64,000 nucleotides of DNA from Ixodes scapularis (GCF_016920785.2 NW_024609839.1:9512196-9576195), one strand, 5' to 3'. Counted from the stretch's first letter, positions 48,976-60,835 are shown. Notes: generated by a model not told the origin, from the sequence alone. Numbers and translations are program-made.

Positions 48976-49879
48976 TTCATTGACAACGCTGCCCGTAGGC
49001 AACTTCCCACTATACTCCTCTTCATTATCTTTGAGTGAGTAGAATCTTACGTGAGTACTCTTTTCTTACTTGGGCATTAAATACAGCACACTTGTACTCC
49101 CTCAAAATCAAGCTTTAGGACCAAATACTGCATCCTCCCTTCCACTGTCTCCTCTTTTGTTAATTTCAACCCGCATGAGCGCGGTTTAAACGTATCTAAC
49201 ATCACTGTTACCAGCACCATCCGTCCGAGTTCGGAACTACCCCCCCCCCCCCCCCCCTTCCGCCAAGAAAACGACAACAAGGCCACATAATTGTTGACGT
49301 ACCGAAAAGCACGGATCACCTTTGCTCCAAGACTGCTCTAATTACTTTATCACAGCTTGCTAAAAATACTTGACAGAGGAATCGAGAGCAGTCTCGGAAA
49401 AAAGTGATCGGGTAAATTATATTTTAAAAATATTGAAAGCGCGTTCGGTTGGTTCAAATCCACAAAAGAGGACACAGCGCAAGGTGGAATGCGGTATTTG
49501 GATTCAAAGCTAGACTTTAAGGGAGGAGAAGTATAGTTGCCCTTGCTTCCCCAGAAGTAACAAAGGAATACTGCTATTAGATTTAAGCCACTCGAAGGTG
49601 GTGTAGAGAAGTATAGTGAGAAGTTGACTGCAGTCAGCGTTATCAAAGTCGTGCAAGCATAATATGGTGACAAGAATTGGCTCTCGGGTTGATATTCTAT
49701 TTCGAAGTGGTTATCTACGATAGCTTCTGGAAGGGGCGCCTGAAGGCCTTTTGAAAATATTTTGTAACAAGGAGGAACCCGTTAGAAAAACGCCTGAAAC
49801 AGCACCAGGGGTATATACTTATACACAGAAGATGATTCAAACACTTAAGGAAGTTGGACAAACATATAACTTTCCGGTA
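48976..49879. other. No gene seen
   Basis: Contains a long poly-C run at about 49240-49258 and short frames only (the longest is 107 codons at 49350-49673 minus, without a domain). Confidence 0.5.
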
Positions 49880-50470
49880 GGATTCTCAGCTCTATTAAAT
49901 TGGGACGCCTTTGTTTGAAAATTGATAAAGGAGGGCAGAATCGTCAGGAACGTGAAATAAACCCTGGAGCGAAATATAGATTTGTCAAGGGCCAAGAGGG
50001 TGTTGTGTACCAGGTACCGTTGACGTGTCAGAGGGTTTATATTAAACAAACCACTAGATGTGTTTATAAAAGTCTTATGAAACATGCGCGTCTGTTAATT
50101 CGTCACTGGAGGAATCTGGCGATTCACTTGATAGGTGTAGCTGCAGTTCGATTTTAGAGGAAACGATGATGCTAAGTAGGCATAGAAGAAAGATGACAAG
50201 ACAAATTTTAGCGGCGTATTTTATTTCGCGGCGCGAGGACGGAAGGTTTGTCAGTGTGTCGTCTATAGCTTTATCTGACAAGGAACTGGTGTTTCTCCGG
50301 AAATCTGACACGTAATAAATAATATATAACGGCGTATGTCTGTGAATATTTGGCGTTTCACAACAATCTTTTCTACGTTTCCCATAAAAAAAAAAAGTTG
50401 TGAATCAGCGCTGTGTTTGCGTTCATCTACTTGTCCCTGCTCTATCTTCGCACAGTTATTTTATGTAAAT
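49880..50470 (+). pseudogene. Penelope-like GIY-YIG fragment (plus), third piece
   Basis: It contains RFVKGQEGVVYQVPLTCQRV with YIKQTTRCVYKSLMKHARL (within 49900-50157), the same endonuclease as the two neighbours. The core Gly of YIGQTGR is changed (YIKQTTR). The downstream non-coding part matches the tail of the 46965-48420 element, including TTTTAGAGGAAACGATGATG. Confidence 0.7.
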
Positions 50471-50639
50471 TTTTTTTTTAACACTGACGGTTTGAGCGTG
50501 AAGCATTTCTCTTCAGAATGGCAATTATTCTTTAACCTGGCGCGAATCCGACGTAGTTTAATGCAGCAAACAGTGACACAAACAGAAGTCCGCAACACAG
50601 TAAGAAATATAAAGGAAAATAAAAACAGGAGAGTTGGCT

Positions 50640-50761
50640 TGCTACCAGTTAACATGTTCACTCCGACGCGAGCAGACAGCCCCCGACCCCAGGGCGCTGC
50701 GCGGTCGGGGTGGCCGAAAAGACCCGGAGACTCTCGTAAGAAAGGAAAACCCTGCACCGGC

Positions 50762-50792
<31 letters not shown>

Positions 50793-50801
50793 AAAAAAAA
50801 A
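50640..50801 (+). repeat. GC-rich segment ending in poly-C/poly-A
   Basis: A GC-rich stretch containing AGCAGACAGCCCCCGACCCC leads to about 20 C followed by about 19 A (50762-50801). The proline/lysine-rich frames across it are artefacts. The A-run might be the tail of a retroposed sequence of unknown source. Confidence 0.5.
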
Positions 50802-52479
50802 ACGTTTATAATTGCGCATATGTTTCCCATTTGCCTTAAAAAAACAATAACAACGGCACGCCTTATTTGTATCGACTTTACCTGGCTCATTGCTTTACCT
50901 CCATCTACGTGGCCTATCATATAATCACGCTATCTTGGAGGCGTTTTTAGTGATCAATGTGCAAAATATCTTATCATTGCGCACTTGCTCCAGCCCCCCA
51001 CCCTAAGCCGAAAAAAATTGAAGTTTCGTCTCGACCAACATGTTGTGGATTTTAGAGCACATATCCCCCTTCCAGAAGTATAAAACTAGATATCGTAGCC
51101 GCGGATTCCTCAGCGAACAATGAATAGTCAATCAAGCTCACAGTTTCCACCTCATTGTCCGCTTAGGCATGATCTGTGTGTTGTTAGAAGAAAAGGTTAA
51201 TAAACAGGCGAGCTGGTTAACGTTACACACGATACTAACCGGAGAAGACGAACGACAAAGGGAACAAAAAAAAAAAAAAAAACACACAAACACTCAAAGC
51301 AGCTTATTATATTTTATTAACACATCATGTTTATAATTCACCCCTCTCGCATGACCTCCACCGAGATTGCACACGTTCTGACAGCCAACGCCACGCCTCC
51401 ATACCATGGCCAATTTTACAAACCCGTATAACTCACTTTCTCATATGACCTTCACCGAGTTTGCGCACGTTGGCACATCGACTGCCACGCCTGCCTTGAC
51501 TAGGACTTCCCTAACAAAATGCTATCAGGAAAAAAAAAAAAAAAAAACGAGGTTATACAGTGTTCTCTTTTCCATATTTCACCCATCACAAATAAAAAAA
51601 AAACACCAACGACGCCGCACAAAGCGCCAAAGACCCCATTTCATTTGACGTTTCATGGTCACTAAAGGAAAAGTACAAAGGCGAAGCAGCCATCCAGCTT
51701 ACATCTGGGAGCTATAAAACGCACGATAAAAATCTACGACATGAGATAAAATAAAATGCACCGATGCACAGGCTGTAAAAAAACGAGTATTTAAAAGGAA
51801 GTGATGGGTAACACAGAGTAATGACGTATCCTTAAAGCTCCTCAAACGTAAAGGCATGTATAGGGCAAAAGGTGAAGTGGTATAAGGTGCAAAAATGGTT
51901 AAAAAAAAGAACAGAACAACACCGAATTGGGGCTATAATCCGCTGTGTGAAGGTGGTTAGCCATCGAAGCTGTGCTATCGCCTGCATCGATCGCCCACTA
52001 CACTACTCCAAATGATGGACGAACATTTAAATCCACTGTACCAAAAAAAGTTTTATGGACTTTTTTTTTTTTTTAGAAACCCCACCAGGCGATGCTGCAG
52101 TCTATGACGGCCCAGCGAACAGCTCACTAAAAGAATGAACAAATCCCACATTGACACCGCTGGCTGAAATGTCGATGAAACGTTTAACCACGAATGCTCC
52201 AGGTGAAGGCGAAAAGAAGAAAGAAGCGGGAGATCTGTTAAAATGTTCCGAATATTTTGTAGGCCTACTTGCCTCCTCCAAGACGTTAAATTGTGCAGCC
52301 GACAGCCCTCGTTAAATCTCCAAATTTGCTGTGCGTGTAACATTTAGAATTTTTAGTGTTGTTCACATAAGCAAGCTCGATAGGCTTGCACAGACGAGGC
52401 AACCGGAAGTCGCTTGGGACGTAAACGGCAGTTAATGTTTTTAGACAGCAGAAGGGTCTATATAAAAGTCTTTGTACTT
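50802..52479. other. No gene seen
   Basis: AT-rich DNA with several A and T runs (51270-51287, 51531-51547, 52061-52074). No supportable ORF. Confidence 0.5.
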
Positions 52480-52700
52480 TGCTATTGCCGCGGCTGCTTA
52501 TGCAATTGCAGTATTTACCGTGAAACGCATGCCGGAAGTCCTACGTCCCTTTATTTGTAGCGGGGCTGGTGACGTCCCTCTCCACTTCGTACTCCGCCGT
52601 TGCCGCGTCACCCTTTGATACTGCAATTTTTACCGTGAAGCGCATGCGGGTAGTGCTACGTCCTTCGGGTTGTTCGCGCGCGCCTTTTCATCTATCATAT
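52480..52700 (+). repeat. Two-copy tandem duplication, ~113-bp spacing
   Basis: TTACCGTGAAACGCATGC at about 52516 recurs as TTACCGTGAAGCGCATGC at about 52629. Matching flanks (ATTGCCGC/GTTGCCGC before; CCTACGTCC/GCTACGTCC after) keep the order. Non-coding. Confidence 0.65.
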
Positions 52701-54414
52701 GGTTGTTACACTTGCTTTGTGATTTTCTTCCTGGCACAATGTCAAAATCACGACATAGAAGATAAGGCGCGCTAGAATAGAGATATTGAGCGCGGGATAG
52801 TTTTCTGTCGAATATTCTGTCGACTACTGTTCTGTCGCGGACAACAAAAACCCGAACAACGGGCTATATTCAGCTCTGCTGTAAAATAGAGAAGAGTGTA
52901 TTTATAGAACCTTGTAATACAAGTTAAATACCCGGGTTATATGTCGTACCACACTGCATATATTGCTTTTTTACAGTGTTAAATTAATATTTTCAAAATG
53001 TGGCATGAAACTGGTCATTTTCTGTGTAAATATTGTAGTTGCTCTTGTTCAACACATTTTTTTTGTGCTGATATTGCGTTCAGTAGCGGGTTCTCTGATA
53101 CGGGTTATATAGACAAACTCCTCAGAAGTTGCAAACACTGGCGCTTCTTGCGGCGTAGTACCAAAAAAAAAAAGACCAAAATGAAACTCTGAACGTTCAC
53201 GTTCACCTTGGAGGGCTTTCGTAATTTGTAATGATGTGCATTTTGTTGTTTGTATTAAAAAAGAAGAAATGAAGGCAATCCCGTTAGTCCGAACTGAGGG
53301 GCACAACATGCACTTTTATGCATGGTTTCTTTCATAAACATAATTGCTCACCTGTACAAGACGCAAACCGACTGTCCAAAAGATTTTGTCGTTCAGAAAA
53401 TTTATTTAGTAGGCTTAAGTTTCTTCGCCGATGTAGCGAACTTTGAACATTCCCCATACGCAAGTCTAGAGAACAACAAAATAAACACAGCCGGCATATT
53501 TTGTATCTTGTTTTGTATTTTTGGAGGCTAAGTGCAGGGAAAGATATCTTCCTCTTCTCGTCCCAAAATAAATGTTATTGCACTTAATAACAAGAAAAAG
53601 GCAGATATCTTGATAATCCTGTAGGGAGAAGTTAACTCTGATCAACAGGTTTCAATAATACGTTTTCGCAACTATAGCGTTATTCACAGTAAAGCTTTCA
53701 TTGATGCTTTATTAGATGTACCTCTAAAAGAAAACCTTTGTCTGAACCATTTTTTTTTGTAAAAAAAACATTGTTAATATAGAATTTTGCAACAACCTAT
53801 GAGTGCGTAAATTATGTTTGGTTTTGCATCAAATAATGTATTTACATAAATTAACCCGAGGCAAGGAAGTAAAAGAGGAGCCTATTGAGTTACGTTATCT
53901 TTTCACTAGCACGTCTGTGCGCTCATACTTCTTTAAAATTATGTTGTCTTTAAAACTACTTTGAATCAGATGCAAATTTATATAACTTCATTTAAGAAAC
54001 AGCTTTTGACCTCGACATTCAGATACAAATTAGTAAGAACTTTATCTTGTTATAAACTTTATTTCTAATTACCGTGCGTTCAAAACGGTCAATGTGTGAT
54101 TTAGCTCTTCAAGAGCAAGTTCTAAATTATTGTTGCCCGCGCGACAAAAGTGCCAATGCCTTTTCTGGGTTCCTATGATTGGGAATTCGGTGCAAGGATA
54201 CATGTTTCTTTCTTTCACATTTCTTAGTAACAACGTTGTTTCTCTTTTTGACCTCAACAAAAATCAGCGTTTTAAGCTCTTTGCGTGTATTAAGGTACAT
54301 TTATTTGTCTGATTTGAAGAATGCGACACTTCGGACGCCATGTCCAATTTAAATCACTCGGCAATTGCAATGGAACCAATCCAATCTCAGGATCCTAATA
54401 AAATCGAAGGCAAG
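52701..54414. other. No gene seen
   Basis: AT-rich, short frames only, no partner repeats noticed. Confidence 0.5.
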
Positions 54415-54422
54415 GCCAAAGC
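54415..54422. other. hAT target-site duplication, left copy
   Basis: GCCAAAGC, repeated exactly at 56689-56696 on the other side of the element. Eight bases is the hAT rule. Confidence 0.85.
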
Positions 54423-55280
54423 CAGACTTGGACGTAGCTCAACTACTCTACTCAAACTACTGTAGTTTAACTACTTTTCTGAGTAACTTGGTAACTTTCA
54501 ATTACAACTTCATTTGGGTAATTAGTAGTTTAACTACGTTTTCCAGGTAACTTCTACTCAAATTACTAACTACTTTCGAAATTTAATCCTATTTTTTTTC
54601 ACCAGAAAGTTTGAGTGCAGAAATAAATAAGACGCTGGCAGATTAAGTGGTATTCACGAACAAGGGGCCCCCCACATTCTGTTCCCACGCACCTACACTC
54701 GGCAACCCTAGAAACTGCATCACAGTCGTCCTTCGGCCAAGGTGGCGACGAGAAGCCAAAACATAACACCGGCGCGCGCGAACGTATCGGGTGTTGACCT
54801 AATCCGGTAATGCACGCAAGCGCCGCGCCTCCAGCTGCAACCGTGAAAGACGGGGACACTTCGAGGGTTGTTGTTGTTTTCATGTTGTGTGCCTTCAGTG
54901 AGTTCTGACTGAAGTGGTAGGATCCACGGTAGGCGCCACTGGAATGACATCGCAGCTGGGCGCCTGTTCCCATGGTCGCCTCGTCGCCAGCGCATACTCC
55001 CTTGCAAAGCCGGACTCCACCGTGCACAAACGCAGACACGGATAATCCGTTCATGGGAGCACGTTCCCTCTTCCAGCTGCCACTGTACGAGCCCCGATGC
55101 TCGTTCACGTAACCTTTCGCGTCCTTCCGACCTTCCACGCCAGGGAGACCTCCTCTTTGGTGAAAACATTTTACTTGTCAGGCGTGTCAGGCGCGTCGGC
55201 GAGTATTTCGAGTCACCCTTGGAAGATCCTTTTGTTAAACCCAACGTCAACGGCGAAAAGCAATTTTTTTTTTTTTTTTT

Positions 55281-55990
55281 CAGTGGCGTAGATTGGTGGG
55301 AGCCACTGGTTTCCCTCCCCCGAGAAGGCGTAAGCCCCGGACGTGCCGGCCGGAGTTGTCTGGCTTCGAGCTGGCTCATCCCGTATCGTGTTGGAGAGAG
55401 TGCGCCACCTTGCTGACCTACTCTCTCGCACTCCTCCGCGTGTCTTCCCGATTTCGGGGGAACAGCGACATCGGGCGAGGGAGAGTCGGGCCCGCCCTCC
55501 GAGTGGACGGCCGTGTGGTCGAGGAGTCTTGGATTGGACTCCGGGCAACCGATCGAGTCGCGGCGCGAGCTCGTCTGTCCGGCGATGACTCCACGCTAGC
55601 GATTCCCCTGGCTCTGACAGTCGGCGTCCCCACTACTTGTGGACGTCCGTCTGCCGAGAGCCCTGGCCCCGAACTCCTGCGACGACGGGTAGCGGCGTGA
55701 GCTCGTCAGACCGGCGATGACTCCGCGCACAATTACCCCTTTGGCTCTCAGATCGGCGGGCGCTGCGGGCAAACTGTGTCCACGGCTCGCTTGACCGCAG
55801 TGTCTTGTTGGGGACCCCTGGTACTAAATAAACGCTGCTGGATACCGGGGTCATCGTTTTTTGGCATGGCGTTGGTCGAACCCGGCGCGCCGACCGCTCT
55901 CGCTGGTAGCCGTCGGCCGCGCGGTGGGACGGGCATCAGATCCCACTTCGAGCACCGGACCGATCTGCGGATTTAAAGGGTACGTGATCT
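55281..55990 (+). mobile_element. GC-rich insert within the hAT element, possible solo LTR or SINE-like
   Basis: It begins CAGTGGCGTAGATTGG just after a run of about 19 T (55262-55280) and ends before TTTAAAGGGTACGTG. It contains two copies of an imperfect ~133-bp repeat (GCTCGTCTGTCCGGCGATGA at about 55567; GCTCGTCAGACCGGCGATGA at about 55700) and an AATAAA at about 55828. Base composition is sharply higher in GC than the host element. LTR identity is a guess; I cannot see paired ends. Confidence 0.4.
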
Positions 55991-56244
55991 ACCCTCTTTT
56001 TATTCCCCACAAGCTATAACACTGCAACGAGACGCGCAGTCGTCCGGATGATCTCATCGGCGTGGCGCGAGACTTGATCTCTTGACGGCCAGTTGTACTC
56101 GCTCGGCGAAATCTCCGGACGTCGTGAAAATAAAGAGAGGCCAGTCATAACAATCTCAACTTGCCGAAGAAAAAAGAAAAGACTTTGTTATAAAAGACCC
56201 TCTAGCCGAGGCAAGCCTCACATGTTTCGTCACGGACACCAAAG

Positions 56245-56475
56245 ATGCCGACACTCGCTTACCCGACCCTGCACAGCCTGCTTCTGAAATTGAACGCTGT
56301 CTTTGCATCTAGCGCCACGGTGGAACGTCTTTATAGCTTGACCGAGGACTTCATTAAAAGGAAAAGAGGAAACTCTCCGATAACAACTTCGAAAGACAAT
56401 TGCTTCGGCGAGCGAATAAACTATTTTGGAAGTTATAAAATGACTGCATTTATTTCCGGCTCGCAGGGTTTTTAA
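56245..56475 (+). pseudogene. hAT transposase C-terminal dimerisation domain remnant
   Basis: Seventy-six codons include YPTLHSLLLKLNAVFASSAT followed by VERLYSLTEDFIKRKRGN. The pattern (F/P)xSSAxVERL(F/Y)S is the hallmark of the hAT C-terminal dimerisation region, here at residues 20-32. The upstream catalytic domain is missing or unreadable. Confidence 0.75.
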
Positions 56476-56696
56476 GTGATCAAAACTTCTGCTCATTTTG
56501 CTGCCACAAAAACATAAAAAGTAACTTCGAAAGTAACGTCAAAGTAATTCGCTACTTTTTTACAGTACATAGTAGTTTACTATATTACTATTACAAATGC
56601 GTAATTTCTACTCTACTCCAGCTACTTTTGGCGTCGATACTCAGTAACTTAGCTTAACTACCTATTTTTAGTAATTTGTACATGTCTGGCCAAAGC

Positions 56697-58534
56697 CAAT
56701 CCTTCGATGGTCTCAATAAAGAACGCAATCTAGCGTTCTTTCTTGTCGTTTTGGGTCGTTGAAATTCCCTACTGTGCGTCCATTCCTTTCTTTCTTCTTT
56801 TATTCTATCCATCTTGGGACTCTTGGAACATGATTGCAAAGAATGAGCCGTACAAAACATGGTTAGAAATTTCACATGCAAACGGGGGGATTCAAAATGC
56901 CTCTTCCTTCTCCTTATACCAGATGCAAACACCAAAAACCGCAGTTTATTTATTGTTTATAATTCTTGCGACACACCCTTTGTCATGGTCAGTTCAACCC
57001 GATCGAGAAATTCAAACAAAACACGCTACTGTTACTTTTGTTTTTTTTACAACTTTCTCAGTCGCCTCTGGCAAGCCACCAAACCCCACCTAGAAAAACA
57101 CATGTTATAGATAGAAATTAAAAAAAGAAAAAAAAATCTTAACTGAAGTTTAAATTAAAAGAAACGAAGAAAATAAAGGCATGTTAAAGGAAAGATATAC
57201 ACACCATGTACAAAGCAGATGGCATCTGAATACAGATTGAACTATGGCGGAACAATCACCGGCGCACGCAACCCGTAGTATAAATAACGTAGTTAACGTA
57301 TTTACACAAAATCTCAAAACAAATTCTTAAACCCCGGAGAAGGCCCAACGGCAAAGCCTGTATATGAAATTCGTGCCAGCGATACATCTACCCCCCTAAT
57401 GCCACTACTTTTTTTGTCGGGTTTGAGGAAGAAAAACGAGGAACTTCATTCCAGCGAATTCCTTAGGTTTTTAATATAAGCATTCCAATAGATACATATA
57501 TTCCGAAACGTTTGATATTTTTTTCTAAAATATAGGTCCAGTGAACGTGGAAGTACAGGAGCATAAAGTTGTACCGACTTCAGCGCATCCTCACAGTACG
57601 CTCGATGACCTCTTTTTCTTTTTTCCTGCAGATACACGTTGTCGAAAGCATCAAGTCGAAATGTATAGAAACGCCATATTTCACAGAAGAAATCAAAATA
57701 TACAAAATCAAGTTGCGACAATGTGAATGACTAGAAAGGGAGCAGAGGGATTGAGGGGAAAGATGGGGGAAGGGGGAGCGCATCGAATTTTGTGAATTTT
57801 GATTGCCTGTCTCTTGTACACCGACACGCTTGGATGTCCTCTTGTCTCGTGCAAACGAAGTTGCTTGCTTTTGTCTTTAGAAAAACCTGTTAATTTTTTC
57901 CTTCCTTTTCCTTCCCTTTTTTGCGTGTTTGCGTTTGTATTCCTACAGCTAGTTTCTTCCTCTTCGAGTGTTTTTGCGATCAGTTTGCTTCTGTGGTCGG
58001 TTTGTGCGCTCGTGCATTCATTTATTCTGGTCTGAACAATGAAAGAAAAAAAAAATAGTTAGGAATGATAGAAAAATATTCTTGAAGTTAAGTTGTTTTT
58101 AGACAACCAAATTTGTCTTGATTGTTAACTGCCACATAGTCCGACACTTTCTCTTGTTTGTTGTTCACGTTTTTATACTCCCGAACTCTTCTAAGTGTTA
58201 TGTTCATTCTGCAGGGCTTTTATCACGGTTGGCTCGTTAAGTTTGTTGCGTTCTTCCTTTTTGTGTTACGGTTATGATGTTTGCCTGTCTTGTTAACTCA
58301 AGCTGTATTCGCTTTGCGCTCGTATTTGAGCACCGGTTGAAGAAGCTACCCTTGAACCAACTGACAAATCTATCGTATTCTGTATATACGTTCGCACATC
58401 TTCGGAACCTACCTAAATTCGGTTCTTAACGTGGAAGCAGCGAAATACCAAAGTTATTACAGTAAACGGGTGCCACCAGGTGTATGCAACCAGGCAGTAT
58501 TGCAGCGAGCGCAGCTAACCAAGTAAAAGAAACA
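56697..58534. other. No gene seen
   Basis: AT-rich, with overlapping short ORFs. Frame 56743-57093 is the longest (116 codons) and has no domain. Confidence 0.5.
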
Positions 58535-58625
58535 GAAAGTGCAGCTAGACAAGTAGGCTGCACAATTGTCTCCCACGCAGATGACCGGGGTTCGAATCCC
58601 GCCACCGCTGTCGCTTTTTTTTTAT
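58535..58625 (+). mobile_element. tRNA-derived SINE fragment with B box
   Basis: GGGGTTCGAATCCCGCCACC at about 58588-58607 is a textbook Pol III B box in a tRNA T-arm. It is followed by GCTGTCGC and a run of T. The A-box half is weak and no complete cloverleaf can be drawn, so it is a SINE remnant, not a tRNA gene. Confidence 0.55.
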
Positions 58626-58825
58626 GTAAGTAGACAACTCTAAAACGTTGAAGAGCCATGTAGCTTGTTCAAGCTCGGAATGTATACTTTCACAACGAAC
58701 GAGGTAGAATGTTGAAGACTCCCAGTGAAAGCTAAAAAGAAGCCGCGCCGCGTCGTACGGAGTCAGCCTTACCCCAGCGCTCGATTCTGTCGGTACGCCC
58801 GCATCGACGCTAGCGATGCTAGCCT

Positions 58826-59275
58826 CTCTTTTAGGGGCGAAGCTCCTCAGGGTCTTGCCTTGTCCGTCCGGCGTCCGTGCTCACATCGATTTCCATCCCC
58901 TCTGTCTTCTTAAAAAAAAAAAAAAGATGTTTGCGCAGTTGACAGGATTCGAACCTGCGCGGGGAGACCCCAATGGATTTCTAGTCCATCGCCTTAACCA
59001 CTCGGCCATGACTGCGGGACGAGTAGGTGGCTCTGAGATGTGGTAGTAACTCAAGAGCTGGGGATGTCAAGGATGAAACGTTGCATGTAGCCGCTCAACG
59101 TCTATACAAGAAAGGGCGCTGCGGTCAAATGCCTGTATAATCACTTTAAACTTCGCATGCATTGGGTCAACGTTTATAGACGAGAGGGCGTTGAGTATAT
59201 AACCACGTTCCGTAAAATCAGTATCATCAGCACCACCAGAGCTTCGCCCCAATCAACGTCATTCACCACGTGGAG
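58826..59275 (-). mobile_element. Composite tRNA-Ser-bearing repeat (SINE-like), copy 2
   Basis: Inverted relative to 8403-9078 and shorter. The match covers the CACGTGGTGAATGACG head, the GGGGCGAAGCTCTGGTG segment, TTGAGTTACTACCACATCTC, the tRNA-like module, the T-rich linker (A run at about 58912-58924 on plus) and the CACGGACGCCGGACGGAC…AGGAGCTTCGCCCCTAAAA tail. About 200 bases of copy 1's middle are absent. Confidence 0.7.
58934..59015 (-). tRNA. tRNA-Ser(AGA)-like module, copy 2
   Basis: It is 82 bases long, like copy 1, with anticodon AGA (TCT on plus at 58980-58982), an intact A box, T-arm GCAGG-TTCGAAT-CCTGT and a normal variable arm. The acceptor stem has two mismatches (GCAGTCA against CAACTGC). 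It sits in the same repeat flanks as copy 1, so a SINE origin is more likely than a working gene. It looks the more tRNA-like of the two and a scanner may report it. Confidence 0.6.
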
Positions 59276-59348
59276 ATTCCTTATTTTTTTCTTTTGTTTT
59301 GGGTACACGTTCGCGCTATTGAACGTTTAGTTCCCTTCAGTTCTTCGC

Positions 59349-59366
59349 CCCCCCCCCCCCCCCCCG
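59349..59366 (+). repeat. Poly-C tract
   Basis: About 18 consecutive C just upstream of the pseudogene. Confidence 0.9.
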
Positions 59367-59379
59367 TGAATCGCCATTC

Positions 59380-59940
59380 GTGGCATTTTGGTGTAGGCGC
59401 GGGGTACCCCATTTCATGCCCGTGAACCGTGCTCCTCAAAATATCTGTGGTGCTCGATATTTTTCAAGTCCTGTCAAGCTAATCCCCATCGACGAACCCA
59501 AGACCCGAGCCAACCGTCGCACCCAAGGATTGCTCTTCGCGTTTCGCCTTCTATACGAGAAGCCGAAGACCAAGACGACGAAGATGTCCCTGTAGATCCT
59601 GGCCGCCACTTCCATCGTCTACCCGTATGTCGCTCCTCGTACGCCAAAGCCAGTTCAAGGAGAGATCCATGAGGACGTCGAGGACTCGATTCAACACTAC
59701 AAGGGCGTGGCACGCCAGAACTTATAGAGTGCTGTGCAGTACCTGCAGAACTACTTTTCGATGTTGGGTACTGCGAGGCAGAGGTTCGAGAACCACGAGG
59801 CTTCGTTAACGTCGTTGAACCATATCTCGGCCAAACTAGCCCATGAGGGCTCTCACTCAACTCACTCACCCTCACCGATCAGGCATGAGGTGAGGGTGCG
59901 TAAGATCATAAGCCTCAAAAACTCAAGAGTTTGTGGTTGA
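59380..59940 (+). pseudogene. Intronless pseudogene of an unrecognised protein, two in-frame TAG
   Basis: A single frame runs from 59380 to a TGA at 59938-59940, broken only by TAG at 59593-59595 and 59725-59727. Between and after the stops the frame reads IHEDVEDSIQHYKGVARQNL and YLQNYFSMLGTARQRFENHE, then LNHISAKLAHEGSHS. These look like amphipathic helices with codon-like base use. Both TAGs sit in CTG-TAG or TTA-TAG contexts, one transition from CAG. The lack of introns and the flanking repeats suggest a retrocopy or a repeat-borne ORF. I do not recognise the family. Confidence 0.5.
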
Positions 59941-59944
59941 ATAA

Positions 59945-60160
59945 AGGGCGTGAGTTCTCTGAGGGGCGCGAGTTCGGTGAGTTTATTAGTTCGGTGAGTT
60001 TATGAGTTCGGTGAGTTTATGAATTCGTTAAGTTCATGATTTCAGTGAGCTTGTAAGTTCGGTGAGTTCTTGAGGTTGGTGAGGGACCTGAGTTTGTGAA
60101 TTCAGTGAGTTTATGAGTTTGGTGAGTGCATGAGTTCGGTGAGTGGATGAGTTCAATAAG
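59945..60160 (+). repeat. GAGTTCGGTGAG-type degenerate minisatellite, block 1
   Basis: Imperfect tandem words of 14-20 bases: GTGAGTTTATGAGTTCG, with variants AATTCGTTAAGTTCATG and TTGGTGAGTGCATGAG. The block starts where the pseudogene frame ends. Confidence 0.75.
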
Positions 60161-60182
60161 GGAAATGAACTGCAATAAAATG

Positions 60183-60435
60183 CTTAGGTGGGCCAGTTGG
60201 TACAGAGCGCGACACTGTTAGCGCGAACAAGCGATCACCGGTTTTTCTAGTTTTTTTCTTTAAAACCAAGGGATGTCATCGAAGTTATTATTAGCACGGA
60301 AAGAGCTCATCTACTTCTAAAATGTAAGCGAAAACATTTCGTGCTCGCTAATACTTTTAAGAAGTAAAATGCGAAAATGCGCTGATGTCCTGTTCGCGCT
60401 AAGTGTGGCGATGTGTACATCATATGTTTTTTCCT
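60183..60435. repeat. Repeat with inverted TTAGCGCGAACA motifs
   Basis: GGGCCAGTTGGTACAGAGCG and ACTGTTAGCGCGAACAAGCG lie at about 60191-60231. The complement of TTAGCGCGAACA appears at about 60389-60400. This is a small foldback-like repeat whose phrase I recall from tick sequences. It is followed at about 60436-60510 by AATAAACTCAGTTGACAGTG, related to the PLE tails at 48.9 and 47.05 kb. Confidence 0.5.
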
Positions 60436-60525
60436 AATAAACTCAGTTGACAGTGCGCCCTGTGTCGTCGTTATTCTACTCTTTGTCCATGTTCTTTAGG
60501 CGCTTATTCCCCATCGCTAAGGGAC

Positions 60526-60660
60526 GTGAGTTTTGTGAGTTCATGAGTTTGGTAAGGGACGTAAGATTGTGAGTTCGGTGAGCTTATGAATTCGGTGAGG
60601 GGGTGCGTTCAAGAGGTCGGTGTGTTTGCGAGTTTGGCGATGGATAAGGCTTCCGAGAGG
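60526..60660 (+). repeat. GAGTTCGGTGAG-type minisatellite, block 2
   Basis: Same degenerate words as 59945-60160, separated from it by about 365 bases that contain the inverted repeat and PLE-like tail. The intervening piece probably inserted into an originally single array. Confidence 0.65.
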
Positions 60661-60835
60661 CCATGGGTTTTATGTGGGTTTGCAGGGTGATGGTCGAGGA
60701 AGGGCGGGTCACGTAATTTCTCCACACAATTCCGGGAAAGTTTAGTCAAAGTTCGCTTCTCGCTGGTGCTGTTAGCTCGTACAGGTGGTCCTCTACGATT
60801 GATGGGAAAGGAGGAGAGGTGCCTATACGCCTCGC

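Larger units (their letters stand above)
54423..56688 (+). mobile_element. hAT-superfamily DNA transposon with 8-bp TSD and internal insert
   Basis: The termini CAGACTTG and its imperfect mate CATGTCTG at 56681-56688 are flanked by perfect 8-bp GCCAAAGC copies. Subterminal GTAGTTTAACTAC- and AGTAACTT-like words occur at 54435-54590 and 56520-56680. A hAT dimerisation-domain remnant lies at 56245-56475. A GC-rich block (about 55281-55990) breaks up the interior. Opposite-strand ORFs of 179 and 219 codons at 54599-55379 lack hAT features and are probably spurious. The element is non-functional. Confidence 0.8.

Noticed and set aside
54599..55379. Minus-strand ORFs of 179 and 219 codons inside the hAT element
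   Set aside because: No hAT motifs, low-complexity Arg/Ser-rich composition, and they cross the T-run boundary of a nested insert.
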